Assembly (NCBI GenBank): GCA_013214985.1
Contig: JABSRY010000089.1
Coordinates: forward strand, 1-5,512
Origin: Hyphomicrobiales bacterium
GTDB taxonomy: Bacteria; Pseudomonadota; Alphaproteobacteria; Rhizobiales; OSC116
DNA length: 5,512 bases
Direction: 5' to 3'
In this document: one piece after another, positions 1-5,512 of the stretch
Numbering within the stretch: the stretch's first letter is position 1
How the letters are laid out: each line of letters begins with the position of its first letter
The notes under the pieces: model-generated
What the model saw: only the letters and a program-made list of their open reading frames with translations
The model's database searches: none
Told to the model about the DNA's origin: nothing
Translations under genes and position numbers: made by a program

Positions 1-882
1 ATTGCGCCTTTAATATTTAAAATTTCGACAATTACTACACTTGTAGTAGGTACTATGTTTTTAATGTGGCTTGGTGAACAAATTTCAGCTCGTGGTATTG
101 GTAATGGTATTTCACTTATTATTTTTGCAGGTATTGTTGCGAATATTCCTATTGGCTTGGTTCAAATGTTGCAACTTGGTCAACAAGGTACGATTTCAAC
201 ATTCCTAATCATCGGTATTTTGGTTCTTTCGGTTGTAGTTATTGCGTTTATTGTGTTTGTTGAACGTGCTCAACGTAAGCTTTTAGTTCAATACCCAAAA
301 CGCCAAATGAATAACCAGATGTATGGTGGCGAAAGTTCTCATTTACCTTTGAAGCTGAATACAGCGGGTGTTATTCCACCGATTTTTGCAACAGCTCTGT
401 TGATGATTCCAGTTACAATATCTAACTTTGCGGGTACTTCTGATAACGAGATCATAGCAACAATTAGTGCCTTGTTAGGCCGTGGACAACCACTTTATTT
501 ACTTACATTTGTTGTTTTAATTGTGTTTTTTGCCTTTTTTCAGACATCTGTCACTATGGATCCGACAGACACTGCTGATAATTTGAAAAAACAAGGTGGG
601 TTCATTCCCGGTATTCGGCCTGGTGCTAGAACTGCCGAATATATCGATTTCGTACTGACCAGAATTACGGTTCTTGGCGCGGCTTACTTGGTAGCGGTTT
701 GTATCTTACCAGAAATATTGCAGTCTCAATTTGCTTTACCATTCTATTTTGGTGGTACTTCTTTACTAATTGTTGTAAGTGTTACCATGGATACGGTTCA
801 GCAAATACAAAGTCGCTTGCTGGCTCACCAATATGAAGGACTCATTAAGAAGTCAAAGCTAAGAGGGAGACGTAAGAAATGA
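1..882 (+). CDS. secY: Preprotein translocase channel subunit SecY (5'-truncated by window edge)
   Basis: SecY is the pore-forming subunit of the inner-membrane SecYEG translocon, which exports and inserts proteins with SecA or the ribosome. The frame is open from base 1, giving the C-terminal 293 residues. Against a usual length of about 440, roughly 150 N-terminal residues (TM1 to part of TM4) lie outside the window. Visible landmarks are the TM4/TM5 signature FLMWLGEQISARGIGNGIS (fragment residues 20-38), the basic cytosolic loop around ERAQRKLLVQYPKRQ (88-102), and several hydrophobic spans. The loop before TM9 carries DNLKKQGGFIPGIRPG (193-208). Its Arg206 matches E. coli SecY Arg357, important for SecA-driven export. 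The C-terminus is a basic cytosolic tail ending in RGRRKK. The stop overlaps the adk start by four bases (ATGA), so translation is probably coupled. The ATG at 55 is internal Met, not a start. Confidence 0.98.
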   Translation: MAPLIFKISTITTLVVGTMFLMWLGEQISARGIGNGISLIIFAGIVANIPIGLVQMLQLGQQGTISTFLIIGILVLSVVVIAFIVFVERAQRKLLVQYPKRQMNNQMYGGESSHLPLKLNTAGVIPPIFATALLMIPVTISNFAGTSDNEIIATISALLGRGQPLYLLTFVVLIVFFAFFQTSVTMDPTDTADNLKKQGGFIPGIRPGARTAEYIDFVLTRITVLGAAYLVAVCILPEILQSQFALPFYFGGTSLLIVVSVTMDTVQQIQSRLLAHQYEGLIKKSKLRGRRKK

Positions 883-1454
883 AGCTAATTTTATTAGGAC
901 CTCCAGGTGCCGGAAAAGGTACGCAAGCTCAAAAACTAGTCGAAGAAATGGGCTATGCTCAACTTTCTACGGGCGATATGTTAAGAGCTGCAGTTGCTGC
1001 TGGTAGTGAGATGGGACTTAAAGTTAAAGATATTATGGATCGTGGCGATCTAGTGCCTGATGAGGTGGTTGTTGGAATTATTTCTGAAAGAGTGGATGCT
1101 GCAGATTGTGCAAAAGGCTTTATTCTGGATGGGTTTCCTAGGAACTCAGCGCAGGCGGAAGCATTAGATAAAATGCTGGACGAGAAACGCCTTAAGCTAG
1201 ATGTGGTTGTTTCAATAGAAGTGGTTGAAGCTGATTTATTTGCACGTATTGAACAACGCGCAAAAGAGACAGTGGGTGGCCCAAGGGCTGATGATAATGT
1301 TGAGGCCCTTAAAAATCGCCTTCAAGTTTATCACGAACAAACGGCACCTTTGATTAAGTATTATGGTGATCAGGGTGTTTTGAAAACTGTGGACGGTATG
1401 GCTGATATTGATACCGTTTCCTCAGATATTAAGAAGATTTTGTCAGAAGTCTGA
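879..1454 (+). CDS. adk: Adenylate kinase, short-LID type
   Basis: This cytosolic enzyme catalyses ATP + AMP = 2 ADP and keeps the adenylate pool balanced. The protein is 191 residues. The P-loop GPPGAGKGT spans residues 7-15, with Lys13 contacting phosphate. The AMP-site motif STGDMLR is at 30-36 (Arg36), and LDGFPRNSAQA is at 83-93 with Arg88. Arg136 (in RADDN) and Arg147 (in KNRL) match the conserved catalytic arginines of the LID and core, followed by QTAPLIKYY at 154-162. The segment between about 123 and 136 is a short loop. It replaces the roughly 30-residue LID domain of the 214-residue E. coli enzyme and has no zinc-binding cysteines. Short forms are common in Alphaproteobacteria. 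The start ATG overlaps the secY stop, and a purine-rich stretch inside the end of secY (AAGAGGGAGA, near 860-870) can serve as its ribosome binding site. Confidence 0.97.
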   Translation: MKLILLGPPGAGKGTQAQKLVEEMGYAQLSTGDMLRAAVAAGSEMGLKVKDIMDRGDLVPDEVVVGIISERVDAADCAKGFILDGFPRNSAQAEALDKMLDEKRLKLDVVVSIEVVEADLFARIEQRAKETVGGPRADDNVEALKNRLQVYHEQTAPLIKYYGDQGVLKTVDGMADIDTVSSDIKKILSEV

Positions 1455-1476
1455 ATAATTTGACTTTGCTATTGCT

Positions 1477-1495
1477 AAAGGGTGAAGAATCCTTT
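1477..1495 (+). other. Small hairpin in the adk-rpsM gap
   Basis: Bases 1477-1483 (AAAGGGT) can pair with 1489-1495 (ATCCTTT) around a five-base loop GAAGA. This gives a 7-bp stem with one G·U pair, starting 22 bases after the adk stop. No T-run follows (AAAAGGC comes next), so it is not a canonical intrinsic terminator. It could be an mRNA-processing or stabilising element, or chance in A+T-rich sequence. The rest of the 197-nt gap (1455-1651) shows no clear RNA gene, real small gene or convincing sigma-70 promoter pair. Confidence 0.35.
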
Positions 1496-1635
1496 AAAAG
1501 GCATCGACAAATAGGAAAATATGGTGTTTCAAGTTAACTCGTTAAATTGATGCACTTGTTTGTATTTTAAACTGCCATTCATTTGGTATTTGGCTACACC
1601 GATTTTATTAGCGTGATAGAAGTGTGGTTAAATTA

Positions 1636-1643
1636 TAAGGAGA
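1636..1643 (+). promoter_or_regulatory. Ribosome binding site that fixes the rpsM GTG start
   Basis: TAAGGAGA is a strong Shine-Dalgarno match, with AGGAG at 1638-1642, nine bases before the GTG at 1652. The encoded protein then begins MARISGVNIP, the canonical S13 N-terminus. This decides the start in favour of 1652 over the in-frame upstream TTG at 1583. Confidence 0.9.
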
Positions 1644-1651
1644 ATAAACAC

Positions 1652-2020
1652 GTGGCTCGTATTTCAGGTGTAAACATTCCGACAGGTAAACGTGTCGAAA
1701 TTGCACTAACATATATTCATGGAATTGGTACTCATTCCGCCAAATTAATTTGCGATAAAGTGGGCATTGCTCGCGAACTTCGCGTTAACGAACTTTCTGA
1801 CCAACAGGTTATTAAAATTCGTGAGACTATTGATGCAGAACATCTTGTTGAAGGTGATTTACGTCGTGAAGTTTCAATGAACATCAAGCGTTTGATGGAT
1901 CTTGGTTGCTACCGTGGCTTGCGTCATCGTCGTGGTCTACCTGTTCGTGGTCAAAACACGAAAAACAATGCACGTACACGTAAAGGCCCTGCAGTTGCGA
2001 TTGCTGGCAAGAAGAAATAA
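1652..2020 (+). CDS. rpsM: 30S ribosomal protein S13
   Basis: S13 sits in the head of the small ribosomal subunit. It contacts the large subunit in inter-subunit bridges and lies near the P-site tRNA. From the GTG at 1652 the product is 122 residues, the normal length for the family. It starts MARISGVNIP and has the helix-hairpin-helix region around residues 14-30 (IALTYIHGIGTHSAK). It ends in the basic tail LRHRRGLPVRGQNTKNNART (90-109) followed by RKG and a lysine-rich terminus. An in-frame extension to 1583 would add 23 residues that do not resemble S13. adk lies 197 nt upstream and rpsK 16 nt downstream. I could not recognise an S4-binding pseudoknot like the one that controls this gene in enterobacteria. 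Confidence 0.98.
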   Translation: MARISGVNIPTGKRVEIALTYIHGIGTHSAKLICDKVGIARELRVNELSDQQVIKIRETIDAEHLVEGDLRREVSMNIKRLMDLGCYRGLRHRRGLPVRGQNTKNNARTRKGPAVAIAGKKK

Positions 2021-2036
2021 TTGAAAGTTTGGTTTA

Positions 2037-2426
2037 ATGGCTAAAGATAAAGTAAAAGTTCGTCGTCGTGAGCGCAAAAATATTGCGTCAGGCGTTGTTC
2101 ATGTAAATTCTACATTTAATAACACTATGATTACGATCAGTGATGTTCAAGGCAACACTGTAGCATGGTCATCAGCTGGCATGATGGGTTTTAAGGGGTC
2201 TCGTAAATCGACACCTTATGCTGCGCAGGTTGCTGCTGAAGATGCTGGTAAAAAAGCTCAAGATCATGGTATGAAAACGCTGGAAGTTGAAGTTAAAGGT
2301 CCTGGTTCAGGGCGTGAAAGTGCGTTACGTGCGCTTCAATCTATTGGTTTTCAAATTACATCAATTCGTGATGTTACCGCAATTCCTCATAATGGCTGTC
2401 GTCCTCCAAAACGCCGTCGTATTTAA
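2037..2426 (+). CDS. rpsK: 30S ribosomal protein S11
   Basis: S11 binds 16S rRNA on the platform of the small subunit, near the mRNA exit (E-site) region. The product is 129 residues, the family norm. It has the N-terminal basic stretch KVKVRRRERKNI (5-16), the core HVNSTFNNTMITISD (22-36) and the family signature VKGPGSGRESALRAL (86-100). The C-terminus is PHNGCRPPKRRRI. It keeps the Asn119-Gly120 pair; in E. coli S11 the same Asn is known to convert to isoaspartate. The start codon is ATG, 16 nt after the rpsM stop. The upstream ribosome binding site is weak (only GAAAG and TTTGG near 2023-2033), so translation may depend on ribosomes arriving from rpsM. Confidence 0.98.
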   Translation: MAKDKVKVRRRERKNIASGVVHVNSTFNNTMITISDVQGNTVAWSSAGMMGFKGSRKSTPYAAQVAAEDAGKKAQDHGMKTLEVEVKGPGSGRESALRALQSIGFQITSIRDVTAIPHNGCRPPKRRRI

Positions 2427-2431
2427 TCGCG

Positions 2432-2447
2432 TACCCAATTTTGGGTA
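2432..2447 (+). repeat. Perfect inverted repeat between rpsK and rpoA
   Basis: TACCCAA (2432-2438) and TTGGGTA (2441-2447) are exact reverse complements separated by TT. In RNA this would be a 6-7 bp stem with a very tight loop. It is followed eight bases later by five T residues (2455-2459), then the rpoA ribosome binding site at 2461-2466. The layout resembles a weak terminator or attenuator that would lower readthrough into rpoA. The symmetry could instead be a protein-binding site in DNA. Function is inferred only; rpoA has no other obvious promoter. Confidence 0.5.
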
Positions 2448-2473
2448 GTATCTATTTTTGAAAGGGTTTTATT

Positions 2474-3490
2474 GTGATCCAGAAAAATTGGCAAGAGCTT
2501 ATCAAGCCTACCAAAATAGAAGTGGTTCCTGGTCATGATCCGCGCAAGAAAGCAACGATTATTGTTGAACCTCTTGAGCGTGGTTACGGGCTAACACTTG
2601 GTAATGCACTTCGTCGTGTATTGCTGTCCTCACTACAAGGTGCTGCCGTTACTGGCGTGCAAATTGACAGTGTGTTGCATGAATTTTCATCTATCGCTGG
2701 TGTGCGTGAAGACGTTGCCAATGTGGTGCTTAATATTAAAGAAATTGCTGTTGCACAGCACAGCGATTCTGTTAAGCGGATGATGATTGACAAGCAGGGA
2801 CCTTGTGTCGTTACTGCTGGTGATATCGAAGCGGGTTCGGACATCGAAATTTTGAATCCTGAACATTTCATCTGTAATTTGGATGAAGGTGGACACCTTC
2901 GTATGGAATTTACGGTTGATACTGGTAAGGGTTATGTTACTGCTGTAGAAAATCGTGCAGAAGATTCCCCTGTTGGCTTTATTCCTGTCGATAGTTTGTT
3001 TAGCCCAGTTCGTAAAGTATCTTACAAAGTTGTAGATACCCGTGAAGGCCAAGTGCTTGACTATGATAAGTTAACGTTAGAAGTTGAAACAAATGGTGTG
3101 ATTAGTCCTGAAGATGCGGTTGCTTTTTCTGCACGTATTATTCAAGATCAGTTAAATGTATTTGTGAACTTTGAAGAGCCAGAAGTTAAAGAAGTTGAAG
3201 AGCCAAGTCCTGACCTTGCCTTTAACCCAGCATTGCTTAAGAAAGTTGATGAACTTGAACTTTCTGTACGTTCTGCTAACTGTCTAAAAAATGATAATAT
3301 CGTTTACATTGGCGATCTTATTCTTAAAACAGAAGCCGAAATGCTACGCACACCTAACTTTGGGCGTAAATCACTAAATGAGATCAAAGAAGTTCTTGCT
3401 CAAATGGGTCTTCATCTTGGTATGGATGTACCAAATTGGCCACCAGAGAATATCGAAGATCTTGCTAAGAAATTTGAAGAACGTTTTTAG
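2474..3490 (+). CDS. rpoA: DNA-directed RNA polymerase subunit alpha
   Basis: The alpha subunit dimerises to scaffold RNA polymerase assembly, and its C-terminal domain binds UP elements and activators. The product is 338 residues, a usual alphaproteobacterial length (E. coli 329). The start is GTG with ribosome binding site AAAGGG at 2461-2466, giving MIQKNWQELIKP. The N-terminal domain spans about 1-235. It includes ERGYGLTLGNALRRVLLSSL (35-54), the dimerisation and assembly helix with its conserved arginine pair. An acidic linker rich in Glu and Pro follows (about 233-250). The C-terminal domain spans about 253-325, with LELSVRSANCLKNDNI (261-276). Arg266 matches E. coli Arg265, the main DNA-contact residue. 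TPNFGRKSLNEIKEVL (293-308) is also typical. rpsD, which precedes rpoA in enterobacteria, is absent, as is usual in Alphaproteobacteria. Confidence 0.99.
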   Translation: MIQKNWQELIKPTKIEVVPGHDPRKKATIIVEPLERGYGLTLGNALRRVLLSSLQGAAVTGVQIDSVLHEFSSIAGVREDVANVVLNIKEIAVAQHSDSVKRMMIDKQGPCVVTAGDIEAGSDIEILNPEHFICNLDEGGHLRMEFTVDTGKGYVTAVENRAEDSPVGFIPVDSLFSPVRKVSYKVVDTREGQVLDYDKLTLEVETNGVISPEDAVAFSARIIQDQLNVFVNFEEPEVKEVEEPSPDLAFNPALLKKVDELELSVRSANCLKNDNIVYIGDLILKTEAEMLRTPNFGRKSLNEIKEVLAQMGLHLGMDVPNWPPENIEDLAKKFEERF

Positions 3491-3506
3491 GCTTCTAAAA
3501 GTCTAA
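3487..3506 (+). other. Hairpin overlapping the rpoA stop codon
   Basis: TTAGGCTT (3487-3494) can pair with AAGTCTAA (3499-3506) around a CTAA loop. This forms an 8-bp, A+U-rich stem with one G·U pair. The left arm contains the rpoA TAG stop (3488-3490), so terminating ribosomes would unfold it. The rplQ ribosome binding site (AAGGAG, 3515-3520) begins nine bases downstream. There is no T-run, so termination is unlikely. It may modulate mRNA processing or coupling between rpoA and rplQ, or be chance. Confidence 0.4.
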
Positions 3507-3527
3507 TATAAATTAAGGAGACCTAAA

Positions 3528-3950
3528 ATGCGTCATCGCAATAAAGGCCGTAAATTAAACAGAACTGCTAGTCATCGTAAAGCTCTTTTTGCGAACATGG
3601 CTGCTGCGCTTATTAAACATGAGCAAATTACAACAACTTTGCCAAAAGCAAAAGAACTTCGCGCTATTGTTGATCGTCTGATTACACTAGGTAAAAAAGG
3701 TGATTTACATGCTCGTCGTCATGCAATTTCAAAATTGCGCGACAAAGACATGGCTAAAAAACTTTTTGATGTTTTAGGCCCGCGTTATGAAGAACGTAAC
3801 GGTGGTTACACGCGTGTACTTAAAGCTGGTTTCAGATATGGTGATAATGCACCAATGGCTGTTATTGAGCTTGTTGATCGTGATGTATCAGCTAAGGGTA
3901 AAGACTCTGGTCCAACTCAAGAAGTTGAAGCAGATCAAGACGCGGCATAG
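3528..3950 (+). CDS. rplQ: 50S ribosomal protein L17
   Basis: L17 is a large-subunit protein located near the polypeptide exit region on the solvent side. The product is 140 residues, in the range seen in Alphaproteobacteria. It opens MRHRNKGRKLNRTASHRKAL (1-20) and carries the family motif ITTTLPKAKELR (34-45). The conserved C-terminal block RNGGYTRVLKAGFRYGDNAP runs 90-109, followed by an acidic, probably disordered tail (about 121-140, ending EVEADQDAA). The start is ATG behind a strong AAGGAG at 3515-3520, seven bases upstream. It is the last gene of the ribosomal cluster, and a strong terminator follows 24 nt after the stop. Confidence 0.98.
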   Translation: MRHRNKGRKLNRTASHRKALFANMAAALIKHEQITTTLPKAKELRAIVDRLITLGKKGDLHARRHAISKLRDKDMAKKLFDVLGPRYEERNGGYTRVLKAGFRYGDNAPMAVIELVDRDVSAKGKDSGPTQEVEADQDAA

Positions 3951-3973
3951 TTTGTGTTTATATAGTTTAGAAG

Positions 3974-4001
3974 AGAGTGGCTTTTGTCACTCTTTTTTTT
4001 T
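3974..4001 (+). terminator. Rho-independent terminator after rplQ
   Basis: AGAGTGGC (3974-3981) pairs with GTCACTCT (3986-3993) around a TTTT loop. This gives an 8-bp stem with one G·U pair, followed by an unbroken T-run from 3993 to 4001. Bases 3971-3973 (AAG) can extend the stem into the T-run. This is the classic form of an intrinsic terminator and marks the end of the ribosomal operon on the + strand. It separates that operon from the protease gene. Confidence 0.92.
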
Positions 4002-4005
4002 GCAA

Positions 4006-4035
4006 TATTTTGTACTTATTTTGTACTTATTTTGT
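4006..4035. repeat. 11-bp tandem direct repeat upstream of the protease gene
   Basis: TATTTTGTACT occurs twice head to tail (4006-4016 and 4017-4027), followed by a partial third copy TATTTTGT (4028-4035). That makes about 2.7 perfect copies of an 11-bp unit. The period is close to one helical turn, so the copies would face the same side of the DNA. The array ends two bases before the candidate -35 box, where an UP element or an activator site could lie. It lies entirely between the rplQ terminator and the candidate promoter. No known operator was recognised. Confidence 0.8.
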
Positions 4036-4037
4036 GG

Positions 4038-4066
4038 TTGGGCTTATTTTTGCCAAATTTTATACT
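4038..4066 (+). promoter_or_regulatory. Candidate sigma-70-type promoter for the Do protease
   Basis: TTGGGC (4038-4043) and TATACT (4061-4066) are separated by 17 bases. The -10 box matches TATAAT at five of six positions and the -35 box matches TTGACA at three of six. Transcription would start near 4073, leaving a leader of about 25 nt before the ATG at 4098, with a GGGAG ribosome binding site at 4087-4091. The preceding strong terminator makes a separate promoter necessary. The exact boxes are inferred, and a stress sigma factor cannot be excluded. Confidence 0.55.
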
Positions 4067-4097
4067 ATATTGAACTTAAGTAATTTGGGAGCAAAAG

Positions 4098-5489
4098 ATG
4101 CGTTTATTATATATTGTTTTGGCTGTTATACTTTCGGTTTCATCTGTTTTGGCTGAGGCCAAAAAGTTGCCGACTTCTAATGGTGAAATTCAGTTGTCTT
4201 TTTCGAAAACTGTAAAAAAGGTATCACCTGCGGTTGTAAATGTTTTTTCTACAAAGATTGCGGAGCAAAGACGCTCCGTTTTTGGCAATGACCCGTTTTT
4301 TAATAGGTTTTTTGATAATCAGTTTGGCGCAGCTCAGTCTAATATTCAAAAGTCATTAGGCAGTGGTGTTATTGTAAACAGCACTGGTTTGTTGGTAACC
4401 AATCACCATGTAGTTAAGGGTAGTACGAAAATACGGGTGGTTTTAACCGATTTAAGAGAATTTGATGCGCGAATAATATTGGAGGATGAACGTACCGACC
4501 TTGCTATATTGCAAATAATGTCTAATAACGAGACATTTTCATATTTAGAATTTGCTGATAGTGATAATGTCGAGGTTGGCGATTTGGCTTTGGCATTGGG
4601 CAACCCATATGGGGTTGGTCAAACGGTTACATCTGGTATTGTTTCTGCGATTGCGCGTACAAATGTTGGCATTTCTGACTTTCAGTTTTTTATTCAAACA
4701 GACGCGGCAATTAACCCTGGCAACAGTGGTGGTGCATTGGTAGATAGTTTGGGGCGCTTAATTGGTATAAATACGGCTATTTATTCACGTAGTGGTGGTT
4801 CAAATGGCATTGGCTTTGCCATTCCATCAAATATGGTCAAACTAGTGGTAAATTCCTCCAAACAGGGTGATAGAGTTTTAAGACCGTGGTTGGGCGCGGA
4901 ATTGCAATCAATAAGCCACGATATAGCTCTAAGCTTAGGGATGGATAAAACGCAAGGGGTATTGATTCGTAAGTTATCTGAAGACAGCCCTTTATATTTG
5001 GCGGATATTATGCCCAATGATGTGATCGTTGCTGTTGATTCTAAAGTGGTTAAAAATAAGGAACAGTTGATCTATTTGCTTGCAAGCCAAGCCGTTGGAG
5101 AGACGGTATATTTTTCCGTATATCGAGGCGATAGAATATTGGATATTGATGTTGAGCTAATAGCGGCGCCAGAAACCCCTGCAAGACACAAGACGGTAAT
5201 TAAAGGGCGTGCGCCTTTTGCTGGTGCTGAGGTTATGAATATTTCTCCTGCGGTTATTGAAGAAATGACTTTACCATTAAACGCTGCGGGGGTTATTATT
5301 AGTAATATTGCAAGAAATAGTAATGCGCACCGTAATGGTTTTAGAGTTGGCGATATTGTTATATCCGTTTCTGATCAAAAGATTGAACTTGTGGGCGACC
5401 TTATTCAAGAATCCCGACATAATAAGCGCTTATGGCACTTTAAATATGTTCGTAACGGGCGTATAACTTCTGCAACTATTTATAACTAA
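4098..5489 (+). CDS. Periplasmic Do/DegQ-family serine endoprotease (two PDZ domains)
   Basis: This is an HtrA-type protease that degrades or holds misfolded proteins in the periplasm. The product is 463 residues. A signal peptide (basic MRLL start, hydrophobic core to Leu18, probable cut after VLA at Ala19) directs Sec export. The trypsin-like domain spans about 35-255. Its catalytic triad is complete: His104 in TNHHVV (101-106), Asp134 in RTDLAIL (132-138) and Ser210 in NPGNSGGAL (206-214). PDZ1 spans about 262-355, starting RPWLGAEL, and PDZ2 about 372-463, starting PFAGAEV. The region before the His is short and has no cysteines, so it is closer to DegQ than to E. coli DegP with its long LA loop. 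The start is ATG with GGGAG six bases upstream. It lies 147 nt after rplQ, behind a terminator, with its own candidate promoter. Its codons (more ATA and TTG) are less biased than those of the ribosomal genes, which fits moderate expression. degP versus degQ naming is not decidable here, so no symbol is given. Confidence 0.95.
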   Translation: MRLLYIVLAVILSVSSVLAEAKKLPTSNGEIQLSFSKTVKKVSPAVVNVFSTKIAEQRRSVFGNDPFFNRFFDNQFGAAQSNIQKSLGSGVIVNSTGLLVTNHHVVKGSTKIRVVLTDLREFDARIILEDERTDLAILQIMSNNETFSYLEFADSDNVEVGDLALALGNPYGVGQTVTSGIVSAIARTNVGISDFQFFIQTDAAINPGNSGGALVDSLGRLIGINTAIYSRSGGSNGIGFAIPSNMVKLVVNSSKQGDRVLRPWLGAELQSISHDIALSLGMDKTQGVLIRKLSEDSPLYLADIMPNDVIVAVDSKVVKNKEQLIYLLASQAVGETVYFSVYRGDRILDIDVELIAAPETPARHKTVIKGRAPFAGAEVMNISPAVIEEMTLPLNAAGVIISNIARNSNAHRNGFRVGDIVISVSDQKIELVGDLIQESRHNKRLWHFKYVRNGRITSATIYN

Positions 5490-5512
5490 TTCTAAATTAT
5501 AGTTGAGTATCT

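Noticed and set aside
1460..1488. TTGACT at 1460-1465 as a -35 box for rpsM
   Set aside because: The -35 match is good, but the sequence 17-18 bases downstream (TGAAGA/GAAGAA) is a poor -10 box and overlaps the small hairpin. It is not strong enough to annotate.
1521..1550. Possible nine-residue leader peptide (MVFQVNSLN) in the adk-rpsM gap, with AGGA just upstream
   Set aside because: It is too short to judge. The AGGA-ATG spacing of four bases is tight, no attenuator structure follows, and such short frames are expected by chance.
1583..1651. In-frame upstream extension of rpsM from a TTG at 1583 (23 extra residues)
   Set aside because: The extension does not resemble S13 and has no good ribosome binding site. 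The GTG at 1652 has a strong AGGAG nine bases upstream and yields the canonical MARISGVNIP start and normal 122-residue length.
2584..3052. Reverse-strand open frames within rpoA
   Set aside because: They lie wholly inside the well-supported rpoA gene on the opposite strand. They have no ribosome binding site or recognisable family, and their residues mirror the rpoA codons.
3787..4083. Plus-strand open frame overlapping the end of rplQ and running through the terminator
   Set aside because: It is an out-of-frame shadow of rplQ that translates the terminator and the 11-bp repeat into low-complexity hydrophobic sequence. No ribosome binding site or family similarity is seen.
1..5512. Mobile element, CRISPR array, tRNA or defence system
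   Set aside because: No transposase, integrase, spaced repeat array, tRNA-like cloverleaf or atypical gene block was seen. The window is fully explained by conserved housekeeping genes.

Overview
The window is a chromosomal housekeeping segment from an A+T-rich bacterium, roughly 40% G+C by eye. It is almost certainly an alphaproteobacterium. The gene order is the 3' end of the large ribosomal-protein (spc/alpha) cluster, secY-adk-rpsM-rpsK-rpoA-rplQ, followed by a periplasmic Do/DegQ-type serine protease. Several points favour Alphaproteobacteria: adk lies between secY and rpsM, rpsD is absent between rpsK and rpoA, adenylate kinase is the short-LID type, RpoA begins MIQKNWQELIKP, and the Do protease follows rplQ. 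I cannot assign a genus. The low G+C excludes many well-known high-G+C members.

Layout, all genes on the + strand: secY 3' part (1-882, cut by the window edge); adk (879-1454, ATGA overlap with secY); a 197-nt gap (1455-1651) with one weak hairpin; rpsM (1652-2020, GTG start); rpsK (2037-2426); a 47-nt gap with a short inverted repeat; rpoA (2474-3490, GTG start); a 37-nt gap with a hairpin over the rpoA stop; rplQ (3528-3950); a strong intrinsic terminator (3974-4001); an 11-bp tandem repeat (4006-4035) next to a candidate promoter (4038-4066); and the Do protease (4098-5489). The last 23 bases hold nothing recognisable.

Functionally, the first six genes form one growth-rate-linked expression unit. 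It makes the membrane translocon channel, the enzyme that balances adenine nucleotides, two small-subunit head proteins, the RNA polymerase alpha subunit and a large-subunit exit-tunnel-side protein. The terminator ends that unit. The protease appears to have its own promoter and acts in envelope protein quality control, downstream of the Sec pathway that exports it.

I found no evidence for a new biological system. All genes are intact, well-known families with their key residues present. The items most worth a second look are non-coding: the tandem repeat before the protease and the small hairpins in the gaps of the ribosomal operon.
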